From: Cercospora beticola | Lineage: Eukaryota > Ascomycota > Dothideomycetes > Mycosphaerellales > Mycosphaerellaceae | Direction of reading: 5' to 3' | Length of the DNA: 64,000 bases | Assembly: GCF_033473495.1 (NCBI RefSeq) | Contig: NC_088939.1 | Location: forward strand, 434,001 to 498,000 | Shown: positions 11,579-21,560 of the stretch, in pieces | How the letters are laid out: every line of letters begins with the position of its first letter | Position numbering within the stretch: the stretch's first letter is position 1 | Position numbers and translations under genes: made by a program | Notes under the pieces: model-generated | The model's database searches: none | What the model was told of the DNA's origin: nothing | Seen by the model: the letters and a program-made list of their open reading frames with translations, nothing else

Positions 11579-13044
11579 TCAAGCCGCCTCTCGCTGCGGA
11601 TCGGGCTCTTTCGTCTCCAGGGTTGAGGTGACCGGTACTCCGTTCTCAGCCACGCGATCCAACTCTGCCAGCCGTGCTCTCGTTTTCTCGGCCTCGTTGG
11701 CCTCCTCTTTATCTCTCCTCTCCTTTTCAACCTTCTCTTGCGCGTCACGCTCAGCCTTCTCCTTGGCTTCGACCTTTTCTCTCTCAACCCGCTCAAGCGC
11801 CTCCAGCTCATCCTCCACCTCACCTTCATCGACCTCACCGGCGGCAACCTCATTGATGGCATTACCAATCTCTTCCGTATCCATCATGTCCTCTCTCAGA
11901 CCCTCCATGAGGTCCTGAACTCGCTCCACCCCACCTGTCTGCGCATTCAGACTCTTCAGTGTTTGCCCGCTCTGTTCCAGCACGTGGACGATCTGCACCT
12001 GATCGGCGGCCTGCTCGATCTTGGCATAAACGTCCTCTAGCTGAGCAAGCGTCGCTGTGCGCTGTTCTAACTTCGAGGTAGCTGCTTTCTTCTGCCGCAG
12101 AGCAGTTTTGGCCTTCAGCATTTGTTTCTCCGACACTGCAGATCGTGCCGTGGCCTCTAGCTCAGAGATTCTTGTTGTCAGTTGATCAACCTGCGGCTGT
12201 AATGAGGATATAAGAGTTCGCAACGAGGCGATAGATATGTCTTCAGGCGTGATGTTTGTCAGGCCGGAGGCTTGATTGGGTGCGGCAAATTTGATAACAT
12301 GAGAGGATTGATCGTATGCTATGGCGTTCCGATCGCGTGCAAGATGTCTCAGGAGCACGTTCAAATCGTTCGGGCTGAGCGCATTCACTCCCAGAGTATT
12401 GGCAAATGTCGCATCGAAGAGCTCGCGGGAGAAGACGCGCTCCGCATCGCTTGTGATGTTTCTGCTGGCTTCGTCGAGCACAGCTTTGGCTGCAGCCTCC
12501 ACATTCGCCACAACCACAAAGCTCCCCTTGACCAAATGGTCGTCTCCGCTCGTCCCACCAGTGAGGCCGAGTTGTCGCAGGCTCCAGCTTACAACCTGCC
12601 AGGGCGTCGGAATCCAAGTTTTGTGGTAGAGGCTCTCTTTCCGGTCGAGGAACTCCTTCAAGGGCACCAGTGCCTTGCTATTGACTGCATCTTCCAAAAC
12701 CGCTCCCAGTGCCAGCGGTCTGCCATACTCTTGCGTGTTCAGTGCCCGCAGCAGAGCTTCACCGCTGTCAATCACAAATCTGCTGTTTCCTCCCGCTTGG
12801 TCTGTCTGCGTTGCGATCAGGCCGGCTTTCGCTGCTGCAGATAGTGCACGGAGCCATGCCGAGCTGTTTGCTGTGTAGCCATCGGGGTTCGTGGTTCGCT
12901 GGTGTCGGAAGTCGCTGTACAGTGAAGCGAGGCGGGCACGGCTGTAGCGATGTTAGTGGTGGGGGCAGCAGTGGGAGTACGTGGGAGGCTTCACCTACGG
13001 AACGCTTCGTCGTGAGTTCGCAGAAACTCGAGAAGCTCACTCAT
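11579..13044 (-). CDS. CHMP7-like Snf7-family (ESCRT-III) protein
   Basis: Predicted ESCRT-III-type membrane-remodelling protein. In known fungi and animals CHMP7-type proteins work in nuclear-envelope surveillance and endosomal sorting. Two exons: 12995-13044 and 11579-12941, with a 53-bp intron (branch ctaac, acceptor ctacag), giving 470 aa. Exon 1 encodes MSELLEFLRTHDEAFR, and the reading frame continues with RARLASLYSDFRHQR. The N-terminal half (about 1-240) has the winged-helix-like region typical of CHMP7 (AWLRALSAAAKAGLI, then PWQVVSWSLRQLGL). The C-terminal half is a Snf7 coiled coil (about 250-400), with AKTALRQKKAA and the DLMEGLREDMMDTEEIGNAINE segment. It ends in a long Lys/Glu-rich helix. 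It is the next gene downstream of TCP-1 alpha on the same strand, 296 bp away. Confidence 0.88.
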
Positions 13045-13340
13045 GGCTGTGGAGCATGGGAGGTAGTTTAGACAAAAAGGAAACGAACAAGGGTCAAGTC
13101 ATGAGAAGTGAGCGGGAACAAAGTAGGGTGACGTCTAAGCTTTCGTCACATGTTGCGCCAAGACGCGCTGGTTTCAGGTCGTGCAGCGCCAGTATGATCT
13201 ACAGGCTCTGCAGTCTGAAGTCTTTTAAATCATGTCGAGCACAATGCCTTCATCGCTGTCATCGCTTGGTCTATATGGCCCCGTCTTTGGGGAGCGCGAG
13301 ATGCACTACAATACAGCTGCACACATTCCAGCCAGTCCAT

Positions 13341-15119
13341 CTAATGTCCATGCCCATCGTCCTCTCCTCCTCGCTGCTCGGGATCGAGCTTGATGAGTGT
13401 GTCGATACGCATAATGGCCACGCAGGCTTCCACTGCAGACTTGAGCTGCTTGACTTTGCTCATGCTCGGTTCGAGCACACCCGCCTTGATGCAATCGTGT
13501 ACCTTGCCTTTCGAGAGATCCAGGCCGTAGTTCTTGTAGCCCTTTGCCTTCGCCAACGCTTTCGCATCCGCATCCAGAGCTTGCTGAGTTGAGCTACGTG
13601 CAGCGGGAGCAGGCGGTGCTCCATTTGAAGGCGCGGGCGCATGTGCTGATGCAGGTTCCGAAGTGCGCTGTGACAGAGCGTGCCGCGAACGAAGCTGTGC
13701 CACGAGCTCAGACGAGTCTTTGGCCGCATTGACTGCAAGCGTTGTGGGGATGACGAGAAGAGATGCAGCAAAAGCACCAATGGCAAGTTGCTCTCTCGAC
13801 CCGACCGAGGTTGCCCACTCTTCGAGGTAGATGTGCAGCGCAGTCTCCACAGCACCACCACCAGGCACAATTCTCCCAGATTCCAGTGTGCGTTTGACGG
13901 CTGATAACGAGTCATGCACAGAGCGCTCCATCTCGTCCAACGAGTACTCATTGGGTCCGCGAAGAATGACTGAGGCTGCGGTGTGCACCTTGGGCCCCTT
14001 GACGAGGATACACTCGTCGTCTGATATCCGCTCCTGGACCACCTCCTTCGCCTCGCCCAAACTCTTGGGATCAAATACGTCGTCGCCAGTGTTGATGTCT
14101 GCAAGAGTCGAGATCATGGTCGCTCCGGTCGCCTTCTCGATTCGTCTCAGGTCCTCTTTCTTGCATCTCCTCACTGCCATGGCGCCCTTCTCCACAAAAT
14201 GCTTCAAACACAGGTCGTCGATGCCTTTTGTCGTGAAAATGACGTTTGCGCCGGCCTTGAGAATCATCTCCACTCTCTCCACGACCATCGAGCTTTCTCG
14301 CTCGCGAATCTTCTCGAGCTGTGCTGGGTCGTCAATCACCACGTTCACTCCCATCTTCATCCTCTCCTTTTGCAAGTTCATGTCCAGCACCGCAATCTTC
14401 GCATCCGTGATCCTTGTCTTCATCGCTTGCGAAGCCACTGTGCAGTTGAGCGCATATCCCTTCACCAGTACTGATTCCGTCGCGCTCTTGCCGTGCGCCT
14501 TGAGCACGTTTACAGCCTTGACGGGATATTTGACCTCTCCTCTCGCATTCGTGGTCTTGACACTGGTGATGGCATCAACGACCATGTTTGCGAAGAAGTC
14601 GTCATCTGCGCCAATAATCTTGCTGCTCATCGACGTCTTTGCAATGTTGACCAAACTGTCTCTGCCCAGGGTCTCTACTTTCGTTGCAATGTTTTCGTTC
14701 ATATATCGCACTGCTTCTCGCAAAGCAAGTCTGTAGCCTGTAATGATCGTGGTGGGGTGTATCCGCATCTTCATCAGCTCGTTTGCTCTTCGCAGAAGCT
14801 CTGCAGCGATGAGGACCACGGAGGTTGTGCCGTCTCCCACTTCTTTATCCTGTTGTTGTGCGAGATCGACCAAGATCTTTCCTGCTGGGTGCTCCACGTT
14901 CAGAAGCGAGAGAATGGTTGCTCCGTCGTTGGTCACAGTCACATCACCAATGTCGTCCACCATCATCTTGTCCAGACCGGAAGGCCCAAAGCTGGACTTG
15001 ACAATGTTGGCAATGGCTTGCGTCGCGAGGACATTTTGATCGCGAATGTCGCTGCCCGAGATTTTGGTGCCGCCTAGAAAGAGGGTACCGCTGCGGGACT
15101 GCTCGAACATGGCTGCCAT
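13341..15119 (-). CDS. TCP1: T-complex protein 1 subunit alpha (CCT1 chaperonin subunit)
   Basis: Subunit of the cytosolic CCT/TRiC chaperonin, which folds actin, tubulin and other proteins using ATP. A single uninterrupted frame of 592 aa covers the whole family length. Visible landmarks are the TCP-1 signature [14 protein letters not shown] (residues 41-54), the ATP-binding GDGTTS (95-100), the apical domain with [28 protein letters not shown] in the second ATP-binding half, and KNYGLDL near the C-terminus. The alpha-subunit assignment rests on the N-terminus ([17 protein letters not shown]) and on [15 protein letters not shown]. It is about 30-40 residues longer than the yeast protein, because of an Ala/Pro-rich insert between the ALSQ motif and KNYGLDL. 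Confidence 0.96.
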   Translation of the reverse strand: MAAMFEQSRSGTLFLGGTKISGSDIRDQNVLATQAIANIVKSSFGPSGLDKMMVDDIGDVTVTNDGATILSLLNVEHPAGKILVDLAQQQDKEVGDGTTSVVLIAAELLRRANELMKMRIHPTTIITGYRLALREAVRYMNENIATKVETLGRDSLVNIAKTSMSSKIIGADDDFFANMVVDAITSVKTTNARGEVKYPVKAVNVLKAHGKSATESVLVKGYALNCTVASQAMKTRITDAKIAVLDMNLQKERMKMGVNVVIDDPAQLEKIRERESSMVVERVEMILKAGANVIFTTKGIDDLCLKHFVEKGAMAVRRCKKEDLRRIEKATGATMISTLADINTGDDVFDPKSLGEAKEVVQERISDDECILVKGPKVHTAASVILRGPNEYSLDEMERSVHDSLSAVKRTLESGRIVPGGGAVETALHIYLEEWATSVGSREQLAIGAFAASLLVIPTTLAVNAAKDSSELVAQLRSRHALSQRTSEPASAHAPAPSNGAPPAPAARSSTQQALDADAKALAKAKGYKNYGLDLSKGKVHDCIKAGVLEPSMSKVKQLKSAVEACVAIMRIDTLIKLDPEQRGGEDDGHGH

Positions 15120-15484
15120 CGTGGCAGAGGGAGCGCAAGAGCGAGTCTCAGCGGAGGTCTACGCTGGGTCGTCGATTCGGTGCAGTTGGAGGGCGGAGCG
15201 AGGGTGTTGGGCGAAGAGGACAGCGGGTTGGATGTTTCTCAAGCCAGCAACTGAAGCTCTTCGAATTTGTTTCAAGCGCAAAGCAGACGCGGACGTGTCG
15301 CTGATGCCTGAGGCACCAACACCCTTAGCTCTCTCACTCACTCTTAGCATCTGCACCTTTGTCCTCAACAACCGTCAAACCACACGCCGGCGACAAGTAC
15401 GACCATCCACTACAGAGCACATAAGTCACGTTACTAGGGACTAGGCCACGATATCGTGCTTCCCAGGGCCATCACATTCACAGT
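15120..15484. other. Intergenic, upstream of TCP1
   Basis: Promoter side of TCP-1 alpha and 3' flank of the small Cys-rich gene. No gene seen. Confidence 0.5.
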
Positions 15485-15928
15485 CTACGACCCCTCCTTC
15501 AACTCCTGGTCCAGATCAAACCCAGCGAAATCACAATTCAGCACGTCTCCCATCCCCATCGGCAAAGACTCATCCTCTCCCGTCAGCTCTGCAAATGTTT
15601 TCTCGTAGTTTACATCCAAATTCGCAATGACCTTCTCCCCATCATCCGGCCACGAATCCGGATCTTTCAGCAAATCCTCCAACACCGGGTCTGCGTTGGT
15701 CCCGATTTTTTGTGCCAGTAAGCTTCCAGGTTGAGGCTTTGCAGGCGGGAGAAGCAGTCGTTCGTTGAAGCCTTTCTGACAATATGAGCACCGGGATGGC
15801 ATTGTGATGTGGTGTTGGCCGTGAACGATGATCCAGCAGGATTTCAGAAATTCGCCACGCGCGCAGGTCACGATCGGCAGGAATTCTCCGTGGCCGCAGG
15901 AGCACCAAATTAGTTCTTGAGTGCACAT
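15485..15928 (-). CDS. Small Cys-rich hypothetical protein (147 aa)
   Basis: I do not recognise the family by name. The frame opens with MCTQELIWCSCGHGEFLPIV. I chose this ATG at 15928 because the frame upstream has no ATG. The first 50 residues hold seven Cys (positions 2, 9, 11, 22, 31, 47, 50), arranged as CSCGH followed by C...C...CSYC. This suggests a small metal-binding (zinc) fold of the kind seen in short fungal CxCGH-containing proteins. The C-terminal two thirds is acidic and helix-prone, with EDLLKDPDSWPDDGEK and a Glu/Asp-rich tail. There is no signal peptide, so it is probably cytosolic or nuclear. Function unknown. Confidence 0.55.
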   Translation of the reverse strand: MCTQELIWCSCGHGEFLPIVTCARGEFLKSCWIIVHGQHHITMPSRCSYCQKGFNERLLLPPAKPQPGSLLAQKIGTNADPVLEDLLKDPDSWPDDGEKVIANLDVNYEKTFAELTGEDESLPMGMGDVLNCDFAGFDLDQELKEGS

Positions 15929-16616
15929 GCGAGGAAGATGCTGTAGCTGGACGAGGTGAGGTTCGGTCAAACGAAGGTGTCTCAAGCTGATATTTCACGC
16001 GTATCTGATAAGTATTGCAAGACGATCTCGGTGTCTGGAAAGAGAGAGAATCCATGCAGTGGCAGCATATGTTTGTGCACGGGCAAACTGACTTGAAAAT
16101 AGTCATGACAGGCAAGCGAGTGATGAGGATGTGGTTGGACAAGCCGCAAACATTTCTCCATGCAACCGGCGAATTACCTTGCACAAGTGACCGCCCGCGT
16201 GATGCCTTCTGCAACACAGATGTTCAACTTTCGAAAGCACCTCACCTGGCCATTGCGAGACTGATTGTGTCTGAGAATGACTAGCAACGCTCCTACTGGC
16301 TGTCCGATGGCAATGCAGCCTCTACAATGCTCTCTTAGCCTCCGGACGCGCACCAAAAGACTGCCCCTATTTGGCTGGCGCTCGCAGAGGATGATCTAGG
16401 AGCAACTCACACCAGTCAAAAACCAGACCGAAAGAAGCATGAGACTGTGGACAAGATCGAGCGCCTCGAGGCAACCAGTGCCTCGCCACGAAATGTTAGG
16501 CGTGTTTTTACATTCATTATTATCAACATCTTGACGATGTACACTACAACGCATTCTTCACATCTGGGATCTCCTTCCACCACACTCCGACAACCCCGGT
16601 ATACATATCAACTCTT
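15929..16616. other. Intergenic, no supported gene
   Basis: Between the start of the small Cys-rich gene and the end of the GPI-type repeat protein gene. Short overlapping frames only. Confidence 0.45.
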
Positions 16617-18000
16617 TTACAAGACGAGCATGGCAGCCATACCAGCGGCAAGAGCGCCAGCACCGACACGGGTGTGGCTGGCAGCACCGGTGTATGTGGT
16701 GATGGTGTGGTTGTTGGATGCGGTTGGGTAAGCGACTGGCTTAGTACCAGCTGGGCTGGTGCCAGAAGGAGCGCCACCAGTTGGGCAGTTCTTGTCCAAG
16801 TTGTCGAAGTAAGCAGTGGTGGCAGCAGTGTCGACAATGTATGGGTTGTAGCCAGCGCTATTGCGAGGTTAGCATAACTCGTCTTCTTCGTTAGCGACAG
16901 CAGGCGTAGACTTACCAGGAAGCGAACTGCGAGGAGCAGAAGGACTGGTTGGCTTGAGGACCGACACGGCACTTGTTGGCCTGGTCGTAGCAGGCACAGA
17001 CCTTGGCATCAGGCTTGCCAGTTGGACCGGCTGGCGTGCCGCTTGGCTTTGGTGCGCTGCTTGGAGTGGTTGGGCCACCAGCTGGGCAGTTCTTGTCCAA
17101 GTTGTCGAAGTAAGCAGTGGTGGCAGCAGTGTCGACAATGTATGGGTTGTAGCCAGCGCTATTGCGAGGTTAGCATAACTCGTCTTCTTCGTCAGCGACA
17201 GCAGGCGTAGACTTACCAGGAAGCGAACTGCGAGGAGCAGAAGGACTGGTTGGCTTGAGGACCGACACGGCACTTGTTGGCCTGGTCGTAGCAGGCACAG
17301 ACCTTGGCATCAGGCTTGCCAGTTGGACCGGCTGGCGTGCCGCTTGGCTTTGGTGCGCTGCTTGGAGTGGTTGGGCTACCAGCTGGGCAGTTCTTGTCCA
17401 AGTTGTCGAAGTAAGCAGTGGTGGCAGCAGTGTCGACAATGTATGGGTTGTAGCCAGCGCTATTGCGAGGTTAGCATAACTCGTCTTCTTCGTTAGCGAT
17501 AGCAGGCGTAGACTTACCAGGAAGCGAACTGCGAGGAGCAGAAGGACTGGTTGGCGTTCGGGCCAGTCTGGCATTGACCAAGCTTTGCGTAACACTCGCA
17601 TGTCTTCGCATCAGGCTTGCCAGCTGGGTAGGTTGGAGCAGGGGCCGAGGACGATGCACCGTAGGTAGGAGGAGCGGTAGGGTAGCCGTCTGGAGCAGAG
17701 GTGGTGGCGGCCTTGCAGTTCGCCTGCAAGTTGGCGAAGTATGGGGCTTGCTCCTCGCCAGTGAAAGGGTTGTAGTTTGCGCTAATGAGAGAAAGTCTGT
17801 CAGTGTGTCGGCACCAAGCTGCAAGAAGACGTTTGTGCTCACCATCCAGCGAACTGAGATGCACAGAAGGACTGATTGGCATCTGGGCCACCCTGACACT
17901 CTCTGTACTTGAAGTAGCAGTCGCATGTCTTAGCGTCTGGGGCAGCGTAGCTGGTGGCAGAAGCCAGGCCGATGATGGCCGCGAAGATGGTGTACTTCAT
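16617..18000 (-). CDS. Secreted, GPI-anchor-like Cys-rich protein built from duplicated exons
   Basis: Predicted cell-surface protein of 382 aa; family not recognised. Five exons: 17843-18000, 17518-17781, 17217-17459, 16916-17158 and 16617-16857. Introns are 61, 58, 58 and 58 bp, and all four split a codon after its second base. Residues 1-18 form a signal peptide (MKYTIFAAIIGLASATSY). Each internal exon encodes one module: YNP, NLxxNC, a Pro/Ser/Thr-rich linker, GKPDAKxCxCY, a further C, then NQSFCSSQFAS, with a last Cys codon completed across the intron. A module therefore has six Cys. Exon 1 carries a half module and exon 2 an 88-residue divergent module. Exons 3 and 4 encode two 81-residue modules that differ by one residue (Ser/Gly). 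The last exon ends in a Ser/Thr-rich stretch and a hydrophobic tail (GALAAGMAAMLVL), as expected for a GPI signal. All internal exons are multiples of 3 nt, so modules can be gained or lost without a frameshift. Adhesin or effector roles are possible but unproven. Confidence 0.85.
16861..17552. repeat. 301-bp tandem duplication of exon+intron units
   Basis: Copy 1 is 16861-17161 and copy 2 is 17162-17462; a third partial copy runs 17463 to about 17552. The two full copies differ at only two positions that I can find, one in the intron (t/c near 16892/17193) and one in the exon (c/t near 17084/17385). About 75 bp left of copy 1 (about 16786-16860) also matches the ends of the units. Each unit is one intron plus one exon of the repeat-protein gene. 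Confidence 0.9.
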
Positions 18001-18082
18001 TGTGGTTGAACGAATGTGGTGGAATGGTATAAAGGAATGCGAGAGATGAGTTGACAAGGGGAGGGATACATGGGAAAAAGGC

Positions 18083-18161
18083 ATATATGTAGTACTGAAC
18101 CTTGCAGCGTGGCCGCCATATCTTCCGTGGCTTCCGCGGTTCGTGTTTGGTAAATGAGCCA
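18083..18161 (-). promoter_or_regulatory. Candidate promoter of the GPI-type repeat gene, with motifs shared with the 20.98-kb gene
   Basis: Upstream of the ATG at 18000 lie an 11-mer atatatgtagt (plus-strand notation, 18083-18093), gcagcgtg at about 18104 and tgagcca at 18155-18161. The same three words in the same order lie upstream of the secreted-protein gene starting at 20984. The TATATA core sits about 85 bp before the ATG, a plausible TATA position. Confidence 0.35.
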
Positions 18162-18933
18162 CCCGTTGCACAGTACCGCTAATTTGCCAGTGTTTGCCGG
18201 CGAAAGGACGAGTAAGGTGGACGTGACGTCTCGTGTTCTTTAGCGTAGCAACCCATGGCACAGTGATGTTAAGCTATGCCGTTCTGGGCCGAAACGTTCG
18301 TATCCGCACGGATAAAAGATCGGCTCTGCTCCGTATTCGATCTTTTTCTGGCTACACCCAAAGCTAACTTGGATGTACCCCAGTCCAGCCTGCCCCAAAG
18401 GTCATCTATTAGTGATTATTACAGTGGTCGCTCTTCCTAATTGTCCTACTTATCCCTGCTCGGCAGGCCAGAGCCCGTTGTGCATCGCTGCTGCAGGATT
18501 CTGGGGAAGCGTACTTGCACGACGTTTCACGCGAATAGGCGATCAGCCCTGGGAGATCGCAGATGCAAGAAAATACGACAGATCTGCTGCGTAGCGCCGT
18601 TCTGCCCAAGGAGATGAAAGCGTCGAGGCACAGGAGGCTAGGTTACGCGCTTCCAAGCACCTCGCCCTATGGGGACTTGCCACCTCGGGTGAACATAACG
18701 TTATTTGCGAACTTCAAACCAGCCTTGCTCGGGCACGCTGCGCCGCTGATTTGGATGTTGCGAAGTAAGCATCGCGTTAAGCTCATGGATTGACGCCTCC
18801 TCGTGTCATTTCCCGACGTGGCTGAAGGCTATGTTCAGTCGCCCAACCTAGTCGCTTGATAGAACGGATCTAATCACACCTACGCAGGTCAAGCGACTGT
18901 GGGAAATTGTTCGACCTCGTGTCCAACGCCTCC
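18162..18933. other. Intergenic, no supported gene
   Basis: Only short unsupported frames; nothing recognised. Confidence 0.4.
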
Positions 18934-19905
18934 CTACTTCGAGATAACCTGCGGCTCGTTCCACATGTCTTGGAGATAGGCGATCAAGATGTTGACCATC
19001 ATCGTCAACGTCGATGTTGGCTTGAAATTCGGTATAGCAATGATTATCACCCATGACCACATCTTCGAGATCTTCAATGGCATGAAGACGAAGGAACCTC
19101 CGCAAAGACCCACACATCCAGTTCGCAGCAAGTTCGCAGCACATAGGCCCGCTAGCAGTGAGTGTACGCAGCCTTGTGGACAGGCGCCTAAATTGCTGCT
19201 GGCAGAGAAAAGGCTGGAGAGCTCATAGGTCGAATCGGCACTGAGCTCATGTAAGGTACCCGAGGTGCAGCGGAGGCTATCACTGATCAGACTGCCCCTG
19301 ACAGAATCTCGTATTCGAATTGAAACCCGACCCTGGGAAAGGGAGGCCGAAACAATGAATGATAGATACCACTGCCATTTGGGCGCAGCAAAGCCAGGCC
19401 CCAAGAACACCCCCATTCTGTGGACAAGGCTCCGAAGGTAGCGTGACATCGCAAACAGAGAGCAAGTCGCGTGATGAAATGGGAACTGCGACAACTGTCC
19501 GCCCGGTGACTCGTCGTTCAGCAGACTGGCTGATGCTATGGCCCTCTTCATTGCCCACGACCGAGCAGGAGAAAACTGGTAAACAGGGTTACCTGAAGGA
19601 TAGGAAGTATCACTCCAGCATGCACGTAGGTCAGTTTTATTATTGCTGACAGAGTGGACTGGCAAGATAGAGAGAGCGGCTAACATGTCCATCTCACGGA
19701 TCCACGGACACCCAGCTGGAACTCGACCATTCCTTTCGCGCCTGGCTCCAGATCCAAATGCTAATGGACTGTCAGATGTTTTGGTATCGCACAGATTGTC
19801 TGCAAGGCCCGAACGAAGCACTATGGACCATGCATTTGCCATGATCAATCCAATCCAGCAAAGCCCAAATTCGAGCTCTCTCGAGCTGGGGCCGCGAACT
19901 CGCAA
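18934..19905 (-). CDS. Doubtful uncharacterised frame (323 codons)
   Basis: An open frame of 323 codons on the minus strand, with no family resemblance that I can see. It contains a hydrophobic segment near the N-terminus (FGLCWIGLIMANAWSIVL) and two near the C-terminus (MWSWVIIIAIP; MMVNILIAYL). It could therefore be a fragment of a decayed or spliced membrane-protein gene. The middle is low in any pattern, and plus-strand frames overlap it. It may equally be a chance frame. I keep it only because of its length and the clustered hydrophobic segments. Confidence 0.2.
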   Translation of the reverse strand: MRVRGPSSRELEFGLCWIGLIMANAWSIVLRSGLADNLCDTKTSDSPLAFGSGARRERNGRVPAGCPWIREMDMLAALSILPVHSVSNNKTDLRACWSDTSYPSGNPVYQFSPARSWAMKRAIASASLLNDESPGGQLSQFPFHHATCSLFAMSRYLRSLVHRMGVFLGPGFAAPKWQWYLSFIVSASLSQGRVSIRIRDSVRGSLISDSLRCTSGTLHELSADSTYELSSLFSASSNLGACPQGCVHSLLAGLCAANLLRTGCVGLCGGSFVFMPLKISKMWSWVIIIAIPNFKPTSTLTMMVNILIAYLQDMWNEPQVISK

Positions 19906-20456
19906 ATCGTTCGCATCCTCGCGCTAAGAAGCCTACGCTCGAGCAAACAAGTGTGTAAAGAGGTTGTCGTCCGGTTACATCGCAGGCCGAACTTCACCAG
20001 GCAGGGATTTCGCCTGACGGCGGCCACGGGGCTGCTCAACGACTACACAAGGGTCTCACGTGGAGGATGATTGTCGCTCAGCTGCTAAATACGACCCGGC
20101 CTCCACCTTCTTTCCTCCAACGGATGAGAGTTATAACCCGTTGTAGAACGCAATGACTGGCTCAAGCGGAGGAAGAAAGAAGGAAAAAGATTTGGGTCAA
20201 CAACATTCCAGAGCTATGTAACTATCAAGCTACACATTGCTCCAGCCCAACTTCCACTAGAAGAAAAGGCATCGCCCCATCTTCTTTCGCAAATCACAAA
20301 CGTCAGAATTTCCATTGTCCCTCTTTTGTTCAGCCCGGATTGCATCAGATCATACTGGTCCTTCATGAACGCCTCAAAAGAAATAGCTCTTCCGCCCGCA
20401 CTCAGCGCTTGTCAGGACCCAGTGCCCGCATATCATTTTCCTTGGAGACGATACTC
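19906..20456. other. Intergenic, no supported gene
   Basis: 3' flank of the secreted six-Cys protein gene. Nothing recognised. Confidence 0.4.
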
Positions 20457-20984
20457 TCACGATGCGGTGGTCGGCATGACCTTCTCGGGTTCGCACCAGC
20501 AATGCTTGAACGATGTCGTGATCACCGAAGCGGGATGATGGTATTCGCATTCCTTGATCAGTCCCAGGGGACACGGTCGCTTCGGATTATCTAGGCCGTA
20601 GGCATTGGTTGGGGCGGGAGTAGACGATGTCGAAGTGGATACTGGCTCCTTCTCATGCTCTACCACACGAGTGATGTGATGTGGTGCTGTGGGTGCAGCA
20701 GGCCCCAGGTTGAGTGTCTTCGTGACCACGGAACTTTCGTGGCAGTGGCCTTTGGAGGCATGCATCGATTGAGTTCCGGTGAAGACTTCGCCGCAGTTGT
20801 ACAGAGTATTGTGCTTCGAGACATTTGGTGAAGCATCCGGATGGATGCTTGGGTCGTGCTTCGCGTCGTGGAAGTTGCTCGTGGTGACAGTAATGAAGGA
20901 CTTGACTGCTTCATCTGCCTCACTGGCTGCGCAGACTGCTGTGCCAGCGTAGACAGCTAGTGCTGCAACTGTGGAGAACTTCAT
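20457..20984 (-). CDS. Small secreted six-cysteine protein (175 aa)
   Basis: No named family recognised. A single exon encodes 175 aa. The N-terminus MKFSTVAALAVYAGTAVCA is a clear signal peptide with a probable cut after residue 19. The mature part has six Cys (64, 81, 138, 146, 162, 164), which could form three disulphides, and ends with HCWCEP. A Ser/Thr/Pro-rich linker lies at about 113-127. Size, secretion and even Cys number fit the loose class of fungal small secreted Cys-rich proteins, some of which act as effectors on hosts. That role is only an inference here. Its promoter shares motifs with the GPI-type repeat gene 3 kb away on the same strand. Confidence 0.75.
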   Translation of the reverse strand: MKFSTVAALAVYAGTAVCAASEADEAVKSFITVTTSNFHDAKHDPSIHPDASPNVSKHNTLYNCGEVFTGTQSMHASKGHCHESSVVTKTLNLGPAAPTAPHHITRVVEHEKEPVSTSTSSTPAPTNAYGLDNPKRPCPLGLIKECEYHHPASVITTSFKHCWCEPEKVMPTTAS

Positions 20985-21560
20985 TTTGATGGAAGGTAGT
21001 GGCGGCAGGGCAGTGGTTGGTCTGAATGTGGTTGTGCAAAGCCAGGCAGGGCCGGCTAGGTACGAAGGCGAGTTCAGTCGAGAGTGGATGTTGAAGGAGA
21101 AGGGGCACAGTCGATAAAGGAGGATATATGTAGTCGCGCGGCGAAGAAAAAACTCATGGCAGCGTGCATGTTCCGCCGTGTCTACTTCTGGGTGAGCCAG
21201 CCTGGCGCGTCTGGTTGATTTCCAGGTGAATGTGAAGTGGCCTCAGGGAAGTGGGGACCTGGACCCCAGATCGCCACATAATCAACCGCAAGATAGTGAT
21301 GACTGCAGAGGGATGGAGGGGATAACACGATTTTGTACTTCCCAACCCCAGAATTTGGGGAGGCGTACCGTTCCGCACTCTAGAAAAGTCTCCAGAACCA
21401 CGGCGTACGGGACCAGGTCGACAGTTGGCAGTGCCGAGTGGAGCTGAATCACTGGAGAATATATGGCGCTGAATATCGCCGCGGTGCTGCATCTTCGGGT
21501 ATCTCTCACGTTACTCATGGGTCTAGTTCTATCTCCGTCATGATACTTCCTTACCTATGC
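20985..21560. other. Intergenic with promoter of the six-Cys protein
   Basis: Contains the shared promoter words described separately and the 3' flank of ZPR1. No gene seen. Confidence 0.5.
21124..21199 (-). promoter_or_regulatory. Candidate promoter of the six-Cys secreted protein
   Basis: Carries atatatgtagt (21124-21134), gcagcgtg (21159-21166) and tgagcca (21193-21199) in plus-strand notation. The order is the same as upstream of the repeat-protein gene. The TATATA core is about 140 bp before the ATG at 20984. Confidence 0.35.
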
